From Bryobacterales bacterium KBS 96 (lineage in GTDB: Bacteria > Acidobacteriota > Terriglobia > Bryobacterales > Bryobacteraceae), in assembly GCA_000381625.1 (NCBI GenBank), contig KB906767.1, forward strand, positions 252,729-316,728: 64,000 nt of DNA. The letters run 5' to 3'. The notes beneath the pieces are model-generated. The model searched no databases, was not told where the DNA came from, and was given only the letters and a program-made list of their open reading frames with translations. This document shows, piece by piece, positions 50,814-60,500 of this stretch. The position numbers and the translations under genes are program-made. Within the stretch, counting starts at the first letter, position 1; each line of letters starts with the position of its first letter.

Positions 50814-51604
50814 GACGCCTGGGTTAGTGAACGGAGGGCCGCAACAGAATCGGCGGATTTCATCAGCGATTCGCCGATCAGAAAAGCCCGGAATCCGGCG
50901 CCTTTGAGCAGCTCAATATCGGCCTTCGTGAAAATACCGCTCTCGCTCACTCGCAGAACGTCATCTGGCATTTTCTCGCCGAGACGCAGCGATGTATCGA
51001 GCGATACTTCGAAAGTGTCCAGGTTACGGTTATTCACGCCAATAATGCCGGCGCCGGAATCGATGGCGCGCTCCAGCTCCGATTCGTTGTGAATCTCTAT
51101 CAGCGCCGCGAGCCCCAATTCGGTGGCCAGCTCCCGAAACGACCGGAGCTGTTCTGTATTGAGAATTGCCGCAATCAGAAGCACGGCATCGGCGCCGTGG
51201 GCGGCAGCTTCAAAAATCTGGAGGCGGTCGATGGTGAAATCCTTGCGCAGCGCCGGTAGAGCGGTTGCGCTCCTCGCGGTTTGCAAATCGTTTAGGCTGC
51301 CTTGAAAATAGCGTCCGTCCGTCAATACCGAAAGGCAAGCAGCGCCGCCTTGTTCGTAATCGCGGGCGATCGTTCCCGGGTGAAAATCCGGCTGCAGCAA
51401 TCCCTTGCTGGGTGAGGCTTTCTTGATCTCCGCGATAATTGCCGTCGGAGTAGACCGGAGCGCCTCAGCAAACGGACGGCGCTGCCCGCACGTCTCATGG
51501 GCGCGACGTTCGAGGCTGGCGGCAAGCGGAGCTAACCCTTTGATCTCGCTGTGTTTGTGCGCAACGATCTCGCTTAAAATACCGGTTGTGGCGCGCAAAG
51601 TCAT
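50810..51604 (-). CDS. trpC: Indole-3-glycerol phosphate synthase
   Basis: A 264-residue TIM barrel converting CdRP to indole-3-glycerol phosphate. IIAEIKKASPSKGLL has the catalytic Glu and Lys, AACLSVLTDGRYFQGSL and LRKDFTIDRLQIFEAAAHGADAVLLI (catalytic Lys in LRKDF) follow, and GINNRNL-like GVNNRNLDTF. I prefer the ATG at 51604 (MTLRATTGILSEIVAHK), because this matches the family N-terminus; 51628 would add eight residues. It is the first gene of the operon; the divergent MtgA gene begins about 32 bases away, so the promoters must overlap. Confidence 0.95.
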   Translation of the reverse strand: MTLRATTGILSEIVAHKHSEIKGLAPLAASLERRAHETCGQRRPFAEALRSTPTAIIAEIKKASPSKGLLQPDFHPGTIARDYEQGGAACLSVLTDGRYFQGSLNDLQTARSATALPALRKDFTIDRLQIFEAAAHGADAVLLIAAILNTEQLRSFRELATELGLAALIEIHNESELERAIDSGAGIIGVNNRNLDTFEVSLDTSLRLGEKMPDDVLRVSESGIFTKADIELLKGAGFRAFLIGESLMKSADSVAALRSLTQAS

Positions 51605-51636
51605 TGATGGCAAGGGGTTAGAACCCATCGTAACAT

Positions 51637-52425
51637 TTGGACAGGATAGGCATACTGTTCACCGAGCGCGCTGTCGTATGTTGGAACGTGCCCGCTCGCG
51701 CCGCCCGGAAATCCGTACGCTCTTCGAAAAAGGCAGTTCGATCAAAGGGCCGCTCGAAACGCTCCGTTTGGCGAAGCTTGCTTCGATGGGCGGTGTTTTG
51801 CATTTTGGCCTTTTACGGCTTTGTCGTCATAAACCTCCTGTTATTGAAATGGGTCGATCCGTTCACGACGTCAGTCCAGGTGGAACAGCGTATTCAGTCC
51901 TTCTTTCTGCGCGGCGATTATCGGAAGCAATACAGCGTTGTGCCGCTCTCGCGGATCTCGCCGGCATTTCAGCATGCTGTGATCGCGGCGGAAGACGCGC
52001 GCTTCTACCAGCACCATGGATTCGACTGGAAACAGGTTGCCATTGCCACCTCGGACGACCTCGGCGGCAAACGCCTGCGCGGCGCGTCCACCATCGATCA
52101 GCAGCTTGCCAAAAACTTGTTTCTGACTACCTGGCGATCGTTGATTCGAAAGGGTATTGAAGCCACTATCGTGCCCTTCGAAGAAGTGATTCTCGGGAAA
52201 CAGCGCATTTTGGAGCTTTATTTGAACGTTGTGGAATGGGGGCCGGGAATTTTCGGCGCGGAAGCGGCGGCGCGGCATTTCTACAAGGTTCCTGCGGCGC
52301 GCATCACCCGGGAGGAAGGAGCGAGGCTGGCAGCGATCCTGCCTGCTCCGCGCCGGCGCAAGCCGGCCGCCATGAACGATTACAGCTCACGCATCCTCGT
52401 GCGCATGAAGCAAATGGGCTGGTGA
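51637..52425 (+). CDS. mtgA: Monofunctional peptidoglycan transglycosylase
   Basis: A 262-residue glycosyltransferase family 51 enzyme that polymerises lipid II without a transpeptidase domain. After a basic N-terminus, RWAVFCILAFYGFVVINLLLL is the membrane anchor; AAEDARFYQHHGFDW holds the catalytic Glu, GASTIDQQLAKNLFLT the second conserved motif, RKGIEATIVPFEEVILGKQRILELYLNVVEWG the third. The mapped start is a TTG at 51637; a GTG at 51688 is an alternative, and neither has a strong ribosome site. It is read divergently from trpC, with little space for a promoter. Confidence 0.9.
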   Translation: MDRIGILFTERAVVCWNVPARAARKSVRSSKKAVRSKGRSKRSVWRSLLRWAVFCILAFYGFVVINLLLLKWVDPFTTSVQVEQRIQSFFLRGDYRKQYSVVPLSRISPAFQHAVIAAEDARFYQHHGFDWKQVAIATSDDLGGKRLRGASTIDQQLAKNLFLTTWRSLIRKGIEATIVPFEEVILGKQRILELYLNVVEWGPGIFGAEAAARHFYKVPAARITREEGARLAAILPAPRRRKPAAMNDYSSRILVRMKQMGW

Positions 52426-52521
52426 GTTGCCCAATTGGGAAGCTCGCCGCGAGAACCGTTCACCGGCTCAAATTTCGAGCAAACCCGTATATTGTTGTGT
52501 AGTGAACCCACTCGCCGAATC

Positions 52522-53001
52522 ATGACACGCTTCTTTGTCTCCCTCCTTTGCCTCGCGGTCTCAATGCCGGCGATCTTCGCTCAAACGGAGCAGAAGCCGG
52601 ATTTCAGCGGCCAGTGGCGCATGAACGACCAGAAAAGCGATTTCGGAAAATTTCCGATGCCAAGCTCCATCACGCGCACCATCGTACAGAAGGGGGTGAA
52701 CCTCAGCGTCGACACCGTGGAACGCGGCGCTAATGGCCAACAGACCGCACATGCGATTTACCGGACCGACGGCGTGGACACGACGAATCATTTCAACACC
52801 GGAGAAGGAACGAGCCACGCATTCTGGGACGGGGAAACACTCGTGATTCGCACGTCGATGAAGACGAAGAGCGGCGTCGAAGTTGTGATGGAAGAGCGCT
52901 GGGATTTATCATCCGACAAAAACACGCTAACGACCGATAGCCACATCGAAACATCCAAGGGCACGGCGGATTTAAAACTGGTTTGCGATCGCATCCGCTA
53001 A
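52522..53001 (+). CDS. Exported protein of unknown function (DFSGxWxxDxxKSDFG type)
   Basis: A 159-residue protein with signal peptide MTRFFVSLLCLAVSMPAIFA-Q. The mature N-terminus KPDFSGQWRMNDQKSDFGKFP is a pattern repeated in many acidobacterial secreted proteins, and the rest alternates strand-forming segments ending EERWDLSSDKNTLTTDSHIET. The family is probably a beta-barrel/lipocalin-like fold, but function is unknown. A longer frame upstream is not supported. The following gene begins 65 bases downstream on the same strand. Confidence 0.8.
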   Translation: MTRFFVSLLCLAVSMPAIFAQTEQKPDFSGQWRMNDQKSDFGKFPMPSSITRTIVQKGVNLSVDTVERGANGQQTAHAIYRTDGVDTTNHFNTGEGTSHAFWDGETLVIRTSMKTKSGVEVVMEERWDLSSDKNTLTTDSHIETSKGTADLKLVCDRIR

Positions 53002-53066
53002 CGCCTGCAGCTCGACTTCGCACGGTAGCGCCCAATTGGGCGAATATAGAAGAACAGGTTGTGGTT

Positions 53067-53960
53067 ATGTCTTTACGCCGAGTGATGCTGAGCATTGCGA
53101 TAAGCAGCTTGCCTTGTGCCCTGTGGGCTCAGGGCCCGGAGGATGTCGCGCGTCCGCGCCCGTCGCAGGCGGCGCCGGCCGCACAAAGCGGAGGAAGCCA
53201 GCCGCCGGGCGAAACGCCAACGCCGAACGGCGCGAAGCCGGAGCCAGGCGGGTTCAAGCATGCCGATGCGGAGCACGCGTCCGGCGAATTTGTCGTGCCT
53301 CCGGGAACGCGTATTTTGCTGAACATGATCAACAGCGTGAGCACGCGGCACGCGGCGGTCGGGGATCGCTTATATCTGCAGACGGCCTTTCCGATTTTTT
53401 CCAACGGTCATCTCGTTATTCCTCAAGGTAGTTGGGTCGCGGGCAGCATAACCCAGATAAAACGCCCCGGCCGTGTGAAAGGCCGTGGCGAGTTGTACGT
53501 GCGCTTCGATTCGCTGACTCTGCCTAACGGAGTAAGCCGCGATTTCCGGGCGCGTGTCGGCTCCATGGATGGCCGTTCCGCCGAGGAGGTGAATCGTGAA
53601 GAAGGCAAAATCAAAGCCGAGGGTAATAAGGGAGGCGATGCGCGGACCGTTGCCGATACGACGATTACCGGAACCGGCGTTGGCGCGCTCGCCGGGGCGG
53701 CCACTGGACACATGGGCATGGGAACCGGGATCGGCGCGGCGGCCGGCGCAGGCGCGGGGTTGCTCGGCGTGTTGTTGAGCCGTGGACCGGATGCGACCCT
53801 TACAAAAGGAACCACCATGGAAATGGTTCTGGATCGTCCGCTCTCGTTCTCGTCGGGCGAGCTGGATTTTAGCCATATAGTGCCCACCGCGCCGCTTGCC
53901 GAGGGTGCTCCGGAGCAGCGGCAGCCGACGAATTCGCATCGCGGTTGGTCGCCGTTCTAG
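53067..53960 (+). CDS. Exported glycine-zipper-containing protein of unknown function
   Basis: A 297-residue protein with signal peptide (LRRVMLSIAISSLPCALWA). After a Pro/Ala-rich low-complexity stretch, FVVPPGTRILLNMINSVSTRHAAVGDRLYLQTAFPIFSNG begins a conserved beta-rich domain with GSWVAGSITQIKRPGR, like the TrbI-type fold of secretion and conjugation proteins. A glycine-rich segment (GVGALAGAATGHMGMGTG) follows and would form a membrane-associated glycine zipper. Function unknown; probably cell-envelope. The next gene, Smr, starts 24 bases after the stop. Confidence 0.72.
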   Translation: MSLRRVMLSIAISSLPCALWAQGPEDVARPRPSQAAPAAQSGGSQPPGETPTPNGAKPEPGGFKHADAEHASGEFVVPPGTRILLNMINSVSTRHAAVGDRLYLQTAFPIFSNGHLVIPQGSWVAGSITQIKRPGRVKGRGELYVRFDSLTLPNGVSRDFRARVGSMDGRSAEEVNREEGKIKAEGNKGGDARTVADTTITGTGVGALAGAATGHMGMGTGIGAAAGAGAGLLGVLLSRGPDATLTKGTTMEMVLDRPLSFSSGELDFSHIVPTAPLAEGAPEQRQPTNSHRGWSPF

Positions 53961-53984
53961 TTCTAAAGAAGGAAGCCCGCGGAC

Positions 53985-54281
53985 GTGCTCGATCCGGACG
54001 TAAATGACTTCGATGCTGTTGAGCTTCCAATAGAAGACTCGCTCGATTTGCACGCGTTTGCGCCTCGCGACGTGAAGCAGGCTGTCGAAGCATACCTCGA
54101 AGAGGTCCACGTCCGCGGGTTTCCGGTGGTGCGTATCATCCATGGACGCGGCATTGGCGTCCAGCGTGAGATCGTGCGAAAAGTGCTCGAGCGCAACCCA
54201 TTTGTTGCGCAATTCCACGATGCTTCCCCGGAGGCAGGCGGCTGGGGAGCAACCGTGGTCAAATTGCGGCCGGATGCCTGA
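53985..54281 (+). CDS. Stand-alone Smr-domain protein
   Basis: A 98-residue Smr domain: DSLDLHAFAPRDVKQAVEAYLEEVHVRG, then the nuclease-associated RIIHGRGIGVQ and GATVVKL near the end. The LDLH and HGxG motifs match Smr endonuclease domains of MutS2-type and free-standing proteins. AAGGA eleven bases before a GTG start supports the assignment. It probably acts on nucleic acid or as a scaffold in ribosome rescue, which is not resolved here. Closely follows the exported gene at 53067-53960. Confidence 0.85.
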   Translation: MLDPDVNDFDAVELPIEDSLDLHAFAPRDVKQAVEAYLEEVHVRGFPVVRIIHGRGIGVQREIVRKVLERNPFVAQFHDASPEAGGWGATVVKLRPDA

Positions 54282-54337
54282 TTTACGGCCGGTAAAGACA
54301 AAAGGCCATCTCAAAATCCATAATCCGTTTACATTTA

Positions 54338-54367
54338 TTGAATAATCTCCAGGATTTCGGTTATACT
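54338..54367 (+). promoter_or_regulatory. Candidate sigma-70-type promoter of the FecR-domain gene
   Basis: TTGAAT (54338-54343) and TATACT (54362-54367) are separated by 18 bases, in the gap before the gene starting at 54422. Transcription would begin near 54374 and leave a leader of about 48 bases. Confidence 0.45.
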
Positions 54368-54421
54368 TTGGAAAGCTCTAAGACTCTCGATGGTCGGGGC
54401 ATTGACGACTGGAGAAAACGG

Positions 54422-55051
54422 ATGAAATTACATGGTCTTAAGGCGGTGGGCGTGGCGTTTGCTATGTCGGCCGTTTCCGCTTTCGCGACAACGCCAACGA
54501 TTGGTGTAGCTTCCGCGTTTGGCAGGTTTACCGTCAACAGCGCACAGGTTAGCGGCAACGCCAATCTCTTCGACGGCTCACAGATTCGCACGGACAAAGC
54601 TGCCAGCCAGCTTTTCCTGCAAAATGGCGCGAGCGTTCTGCTGGCGACCAACACCGCGGCGACGGTCTACAACAACCGGCTGGTGCTTTCCGAAGGAGCG
54701 GCCCGGATCGACAATATGTCCAGCCTGAGCGTGGAAGCCGCCGGATTCCGTGTTGTACCGGACGATGTGGCATCGCAAGCGGCGGTTCGCCTGAACAACG
54801 GCACGGTGGAAGTGGCGTCCATGAGTGGAGCCGTCAAGGTGTTCAACAAAGATGGCGCCATGCTAACGCATATCGGCGCAGGAACCGCTTCCGCTTTCAA
54901 ACCGGGCGGCCAATCCGGTGCTTCGACCAGTGGTGGCTTGGGCGGCGTTTCTGGAAACTCGTGGGCGATCTTCGCCGCTGTACTGGCTAGTTTCGCTGGA
55001 CTTGGCCTGGCCTCTGCCGCCTACGCGAATTCCACATCTTCGAGCCGGTAA
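54422..55051 (+). CDS. FecR-like exported protein
   Basis: About 209 residues. A signal peptide (LKAVGVAFAMSAVSAFA) is followed by a FecR-type beta-sandwich: SAFGRFTVNSAQVSGNANLFDGSQIRTDKAASQLFLQNGASVLLATNTAATV and RLVLSEGAARIDN are in the right order (FecR/DUF-like domain). A hydrophobic C-terminal helix (WAIFAAVLASFAGLGLASAAYA) probably anchors it. GGAG precedes the ATG at 54422 by seven bases. Sensor or envelope role inferred from the fold. Confidence 0.75.
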   Translation: MKLHGLKAVGVAFAMSAVSAFATTPTIGVASAFGRFTVNSAQVSGNANLFDGSQIRTDKAASQLFLQNGASVLLATNTAATVYNNRLVLSEGAARIDNMSSLSVEAAGFRVVPDDVASQAAVRLNNGTVEVASMSGAVKVFNKDGAMLTHIGAGTASAFKPGGQSGASTSGGLGGVSGNSWAIFAAVLASFAGLGLASAAYANSTSSSR

Positions 55052-55105
55052 GCATCCTTCTCCTCCGTTGTAGAGTTCGAGGGATGCTTGCCTCGACCGT
55101 ATTTA

Positions 55106-56383
55106 CTAGGACGACGGCGTGCGGCTTTTCGCTTTGCTCAGGATTTCGCGCAGCCGCCGCCCCACAATCAGTTCTTCGCCATCCTGCAGCGTCATCGATA
55201 CGATCTCGAGCCGGTTTTGAGGCGCGACGTGCTTATCGCCGCTGCCTTCCACGACAGCGGGCACCAGGCTGGGATTGCTGTTCGTGAGCACTTCGATGCG
55301 CGGATTCCCGGCGCGCAACTGTTCATCGCACTGCGCAACGGTCATCCCGAATCCTTCTTCATCCCACATGACACGCAGTGTCGGATAGCTGTTGCCTTCC
55401 TCCGGAACGTAGATCTTTGTGCTCACTCCGGGCACGGTTTCGACCAGCTTGGCGATCTTCCGCACCTTCGTGTTCCAGTCCCGGTTCAGCGCATTCATGT
55501 CGATCTTCTGCCACGTTTCGATGGCGGTCAACATGCCGATGATTTCCTCCTTGCCGGCTTTCATGGGCCGGCAAACGGCGCCTTCCCAGGGATTCGTGTT
55601 GGCAAGCGCCGCATCGATCAGATGCTTCTTGCCGAGCAGCACGCCTGCGCATTGCGGTCCGCGCAGACCTTTGCCGCCGCTGAAGCAATATAGATCGACG
55701 CCGATTTTCGCGTATCTCGATAGATTGTCGAGAGGAGGAATGCCGGCCGCGTCGTCCAGCAGAAGCGGCACCTGTGCACGTCTGGCGGCCTCAAGCGCTT
55801 TCGGGAGTTTGTCATCGCGCCATGTCGTATAGACCATCGCGGTTTGCGGATTGAACGCGGACGCCATTTCCTCCACGCTGTGGGCGAGAACGAGTTTGCC
55901 TCCCGCAAGCCGTATTGCGCTGTCGAACGCGCTCCGGCCGCCCAGCATGATGACCTCGCTTTTCAGGCCGGTGGTGTCCGGCAATTGCCAGATGTGGGCC
56001 GGATCGGCGCCCGCGATGCACGCCGCGGTGGCGCTCGCCATGGCCCCCGCCGATCCCGATGTCACCATCCCGGATTCGGCGCCGGAAAGAGACGCCAGCC
56101 GTTGGCCCACGGCGCGCTGCAGTTCGAACATATCGACGAACTGGCGCGATGCTGCCTCCATTGCCGTGCGGACCTCGGGCAAAATCAGCGATCCGCTCAG
56201 ATACGTCCACGTCCCTCGCGCGTTGATGAACGGCCGTACTCCGATTTTGCCGTAGACGTTGCTCGAGCCTGAAACGGCTCCCATCAACTGTTGTGAAGCC
56301 TGTTGATATGCGACGGCGCACAACACGGGGCTGGCGGCAGCCCACTTAACAAACATGCGGCGCTGCTTGGAAAAGCTTGGCAT
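55106..56383 (-). CDS. Exported SelA-fold PLP-dependent enzyme
   Basis: A 425-residue PLP enzyme of the SelA/D-glucosaminate-6-phosphate ammonia-lyase-like clan. PFINARGTWTYLSGSLILPEV near residue 50 is the family N-terminus; the PLP lysine is in LYCFSGGKGLRGPQCAGVLLG. The N-terminal 40 residues look like a signal or twin-arginine-like leader (KQRRMFVKWAAASPVLCAVA), which would export the enzyme. It is not the selenium transferase SelA: the SelA-specific N-terminal tRNA-binding domain is lacking. It may be a dehydratase or ammonia lyase of sugar acids. The adjacent bicupin gene is transcribed divergently. Confidence 0.8.
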   Translation of the reverse strand: MPSFSKQRRMFVKWAAASPVLCAVAYQQASQQLMGAVSGSSNVYGKIGVRPFINARGTWTYLSGSLILPEVRTAMEAASRQFVDMFELQRAVGQRLASLSGAESGMVTSGSAGAMASATAACIAGADPAHIWQLPDTTGLKSEVIMLGGRSAFDSAIRLAGGKLVLAHSVEEMASAFNPQTAMVYTTWRDDKLPKALEAARRAQVPLLLDDAAGIPPLDNLSRYAKIGVDLYCFSGGKGLRGPQCAGVLLGKKHLIDAALANTNPWEGAVCRPMKAGKEEIIGMLTAIETWQKIDMNALNRDWNTKVRKIAKLVETVPGVSTKIYVPEEGNSYPTLRVMWDEEGFGMTVAQCDEQLRAGNPRIEVLTNSNPSLVPAVVEGSGDKHVAPQNRLEIVSMTLQDGEELIVGRRLREILSKAKSRTPSS

Positions 56384-56488
56384 AAATACCTCGGCGATGA
56401 AATTTGTTCATCGATTCAACCAGTCTAGTCAAATCTTATTCAGTTGGACGTTGGCGGTCATTTCGGGATACACTTCTGCAATCCCGCT

Positions 56489-57376
56489 ATGACTTTTCGA
56501 GAAACAACTATTCCAGCGCTCTTGCTCACATTTGCGTGCGTGCTGCCATCGACAGCGGCGGATCGCCACGTAGATCCCACCTTTCTGCACCGCAGCGTAT
56601 CGGCGGTTCATGAGAAGAAGTCGGACATCACCACCGCAACATGCCACTACAAACCGTTATTCGGTGAAGGAGACGCCGACGCATCGGCGCCGGCGGGTAT
56701 CGCGCGGTATGGGGAGGCAACTGTCGATCCGAGCGGAACGTGCGCTTCCGCCGCATACGCGCACGAAGATCAGGTGTATGTCGTGCTCGACGGCGCTGGT
56801 TCCCTTAAGTATGGAAACGAAACCTTGCCGCTTCCGAAGGAGCAGTATGTGTACATCCCGGCCACCGTTTCTCACGCGCTGAGCAATAACTCCTCGCGGC
56901 CTTTGCACGTGATCGTAATGGGATTCCACACTAAGGGTTTCGAGCGAGCGCCCATGCCGCCGCACGCACTCACCGCCAACATCAGCAATGTGCCGACTCA
57001 GACGGTCAGCGGCCATCCGTCATCCGCGCTGTACCGCCTGCTCATGGGAGATGTCGATAGCAAGCGCGATCGGATTGCCGCGGGCCGTGTGCTGACCAGT
57101 TTATTTCTGATGGAGATTGCACCGGGCGGAACAAACTTTCCTCACCATCACGAGCGGGAAGAAGAAATTTATCTGGTTCTGGACGGGCACGGCGACATGG
57201 TGGCCGGCGGCGGCATGGACGGCATCGAAGGCCGTCACCCGGCTAAGGCGGGCGATGCTTACTTTTTCCGGCTCAATTGCACAGTCGGATACTATAGCGC
57301 CCCAGGTGTGAAGTCCCGCATTCTCGCCGTGCGTTCCTGGTATCCGGGGATGGTGCGGCAGGGAATGGAACACTAA
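56489..57376 (+). CDS. Exported bicupin-domain protein
   Basis: A 295-residue protein with signal peptide FRETTIPALLLTFACVLPSTAA and two cupin barrels. The first includes AYAHEDQVYVVLDGAGSLKYGNETLPLPKEQYVYIPATVSHAL, the second TNFPHHHEREEEIYLVLDGHGDMVAG; the HxH and Glu residues (PHHHEREEE) would bind a metal. Such two-barrel cupins may be dioxygenases, isomerases or sugar-binding proteins. It is divergent from the SelA-fold gene, and the interval may hold shared control signals. Confidence 0.85.
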   Translation: MTFRETTIPALLLTFACVLPSTAADRHVDPTFLHRSVSAVHEKKSDITTATCHYKPLFGEGDADASAPAGIARYGEATVDPSGTCASAAYAHEDQVYVVLDGAGSLKYGNETLPLPKEQYVYIPATVSHALSNNSSRPLHVIVMGFHTKGFERAPMPPHALTANISNVPTQTVSGHPSSALYRLLMGDVDSKRDRIAAGRVLTSLFLMEIAPGGTNFPHHHEREEEIYLVLDGHGDMVAGGGMDGIEGRHPAKAGDAYFFRLNCTVGYYSAPGVKSRILAVRSWYPGMVRQGMEH

Positions 57377-57568
57377 CGTACTGAGAAGCTCGTTTGCAGC
57401 GACAGGGATAAGCCTTTCGGCTGTCGTCTAGTTTGCATAAAGCACGGCCTGAAAAGGTTAGCGCCCGCTCGCGAGAATCTTCTGTGAACTAACAGCTTGA
57501 CTTTCTCGTCTTTGTTCGATAATGTTACCGCAATTCGGGAACTGTTTCTCTTCAGGGAGGTTCCGATC

Positions 57569-60500
57569 TTGACTATAAAGGGTTTACTTGCCGCCGCAGT
57601 CTTAACAGTCTGCGCCAGCGCGAATCTGTGGGCCGATGTCACAGGAAACATTCTTGGTTCCGTGCGCGACTCTTCCAATGCCATCGTTGTTGGCGCGCAA
57701 GTCGTCGCGACCAACGTCGACACAAATTTCACGAAGCAGGTGGTTTCGAACACGGATGGCGAGTATCGCCTTCTGGCGCTGCCGCCCGGCCATTACAACA
57801 TCACGGCCACCGCGCAAGGCTTTCAGCAATTCGTTGAATCGGGCATCGAGGTCAAAGTGAATGACCGGCTTCACCTCGACGTGACTCTGCAAGTGGGCAC
57901 GGTGAGAGAAGCCGTGCGAGTGGAGGCGAACCCGGTTCAAGTGGAGACCGAGAGCACCCAGCTTGGGCAAGTGATCGACACCAAGCAAATCCTGTCTATG
58001 CCATTGAACGGGCGCAGTTTTATCGACCTGCTTGGGTTGCAGGCGGGAGTCGCGCCGACCACGTCCGGCTCCATGCAGCAGGATCGCCCCGTTTCGGGTA
58101 TTCTCTCGGCGGGGAATCTGTCAGTCAACGGGCAGCGCGAAACCGCAAATGCGTTCCTGGTGAACGGCGGAGATGTCAGCGAGGGAAGAAACAATGGCGC
58201 CGGCCTGATTCCTAACCTGGACTCCATTCAGGAATTCCGCCTCATCACGAACAGCTTCGATGCGGAATACGGCAAATTCAGCGGCAGCGTTATGAACGCC
58301 ATCACGAAGTCCGGCACGAACAGCTTTCATGGCGATGTCTTTGAGTTCCTCCGGAATGACAAATTCGACGCGCGTGGCTTCTTCGATCCCACTAAGGCTG
58401 AATTACGGCGCAATCAGTTCGGCTATGCCGTTGGCGGCCCGTTCTGGAAAAACAAGTTGTTTTGGTTTACCGACTACCAGGGCACCCGACAGGTTCAGGG
58501 CGCGAGCACCGGCTTGGTGAGCGTGCCCTCGGCCGACGAGCGCTCCGGCATCTTCGATCCGTCCGCCTTCACCGATGCCGATGGAAATATCCAAACAGTG
58601 AAGGGCGGGTATTGGGCGCAGACGCTTTCGCAACGGCTGGGCTATCCGGTGCAGGACGGGGAGGCATATAGCACCCCCGGCTGTGCCTCAACGGCCGGAT
58701 GCGTTTTTCCCGGCGGCGTGATCCCGCAACGCGCTTTCGCCAGGCCTGTTGCCGGCATCCTGCCCTACATTCCATTGCCGAACCAGGCGTCTGGAACATT
58801 TGCGGATTCCAGCCAGAAAAACAGGGTTGTGGACGACAAGATGGGCCAGCGTGTCGACTTTATCAACGAGATGACGGGCAACTGGTCGTTCTACTATCAC
58901 TTCGACGATTCGACCGTAGATAATTCGCTTCCCGCGGCGAGTGTTCCCGGCTTCCCATCGACGACTCCGACGCGGGCTCAAGTTGCCGTGATGAGCAACA
59001 CGAAGACGTTTGGCGGGACACAGGTCAACGAGTTCCGCCTAAGCTTTTTCCGCACGTCCACGGTCACGGACGAGCCGAAGGGCAGCTTTGCCAAGCTGGC
59101 GGATCTGGGATTTGTCACCGGCCCAGGCACGCTTGGAATTATTCCCTCGGGGCCGGCCAACTTCCCGGAAACTCTGCCGCCCATTTACTTCAATGATTTC
59201 TCGATCGGCGTGCCGACCCTTACCACGTTTCAGCCGAACAACACGTGGATGGTGCAGGACGGCTTCTCGAAAATTATGGGTTCCCACTCGGTGAAGTTCG
59301 GCGGTGAATTTCGCTACCTCCAGATCAACGAGCGGAACACGTGCGCTCCGAATGGAGATTTTACCTTCGACGGCAGCGAAACCGGAATCGATTTCGCGGA
59401 TTTCCTGGTCGGTGCTCCGGTCAATTACAACCAGTGCAGCCAGCAGTTTCTGGATTCCCGGACGCGCTACGGTGGGCTTTACATACAAGACTCGTACAAG
59501 GCCAAGCCGAACTTCACGATCAACGCCGGGCTGCGCTGGGAAGTCAGCATGCCGTGGTACGACACGCAAGGCAAAATCGAGACCATCGTCCCTGGGCTGC
59601 AATCGACTCAATTTCCCACCGCTCCCACAGGTTGGGTTGTTCCCGGCGATCCCGGCATTCCGAGCACGCTCGCACCGACACGCTACAACAATTTCGGCCC
59701 GCGCATCGGTATCGCGTACTCGCCGAATTTTAGCGACGGCTTCCTGGGCAAGCTGACGGGCGGACCGGGCAAAACCAGCATTCGCGCGGCCTTTGGCATC
59801 TTCTATACCTCGATTGAAGATCTGAACCTGTTCTACGAAGTGGGCGACGCCCCCTTTGGGCTCTATTGGGTCAGCCCCGAGCCGGTATCGTTCGACCAGC
59901 CGTTCCAGACGCGGTCGACTGGCGAATCGCAAGGACAGCGCTTCCCATTCACGTTACCGACGCCCGGCAGTCCGGCGAATAAGACCCTGGATTATTCGGT
60001 ATATCTTCCGCTGTCAGCGTCGCCGGGCTATTCCATTCATAACCGGCTTCCGTACGCGGAAGATTACAACTTCACCATCCAGCGCGAGCTTTCAAAATCG
60101 ACTGTGCTGACAATCGCCTTCGTGGGCACACAGGGCCACCGCTTGATTGCGCAATATGCGGCAAACCCGGGCAATCCGGCGCTTTGCCAGCAGTTGAACG
60201 CCTTAGGCGCGACTCCTACATGCGGGCCGAATGGCGAGCAAACGACATATACGCTCCCGGACGGAAGCCAGGTTTTCGGTACGAGAGATTCTCTTGGGCC
60301 GGCATTCGGATCGGGTAATACGTTCACAGCGAACATCGCGAACTCGAATTACAATTCGCTGCAGATTTCGGCCGAACGGAAGGCTTCTGATGTGACGTTC
60401 CTGCTGGCGTACACATGGTCCAAGGCGATTGACAATTCATCGGGTTTCAACGATTGGGTCAACTTTACAAACTACCGTTTGAGCAGATCGCTTTCGTCGT

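Noticed and set aside
53370-54314. Long minus-strand open frame opposite the glycine-zipper and Smr genes
   Set aside because: Both plus-strand genes have clear signals (leader, domain, ribosome site); the antisense product lacks any motif.
55106-56383. Reading the PLP enzyme as SelA, to support the selenoprotein
   Set aside because: It lacks the N-terminal tRNA-binding domain of SelA and carries an export-like leader; it belongs to the wider SelA-like clan only.
59039-59932. Minus-strand frame inside the TonB receptor
   Set aside because: It lies antisense to a conserved barrel; no start signal or domain.
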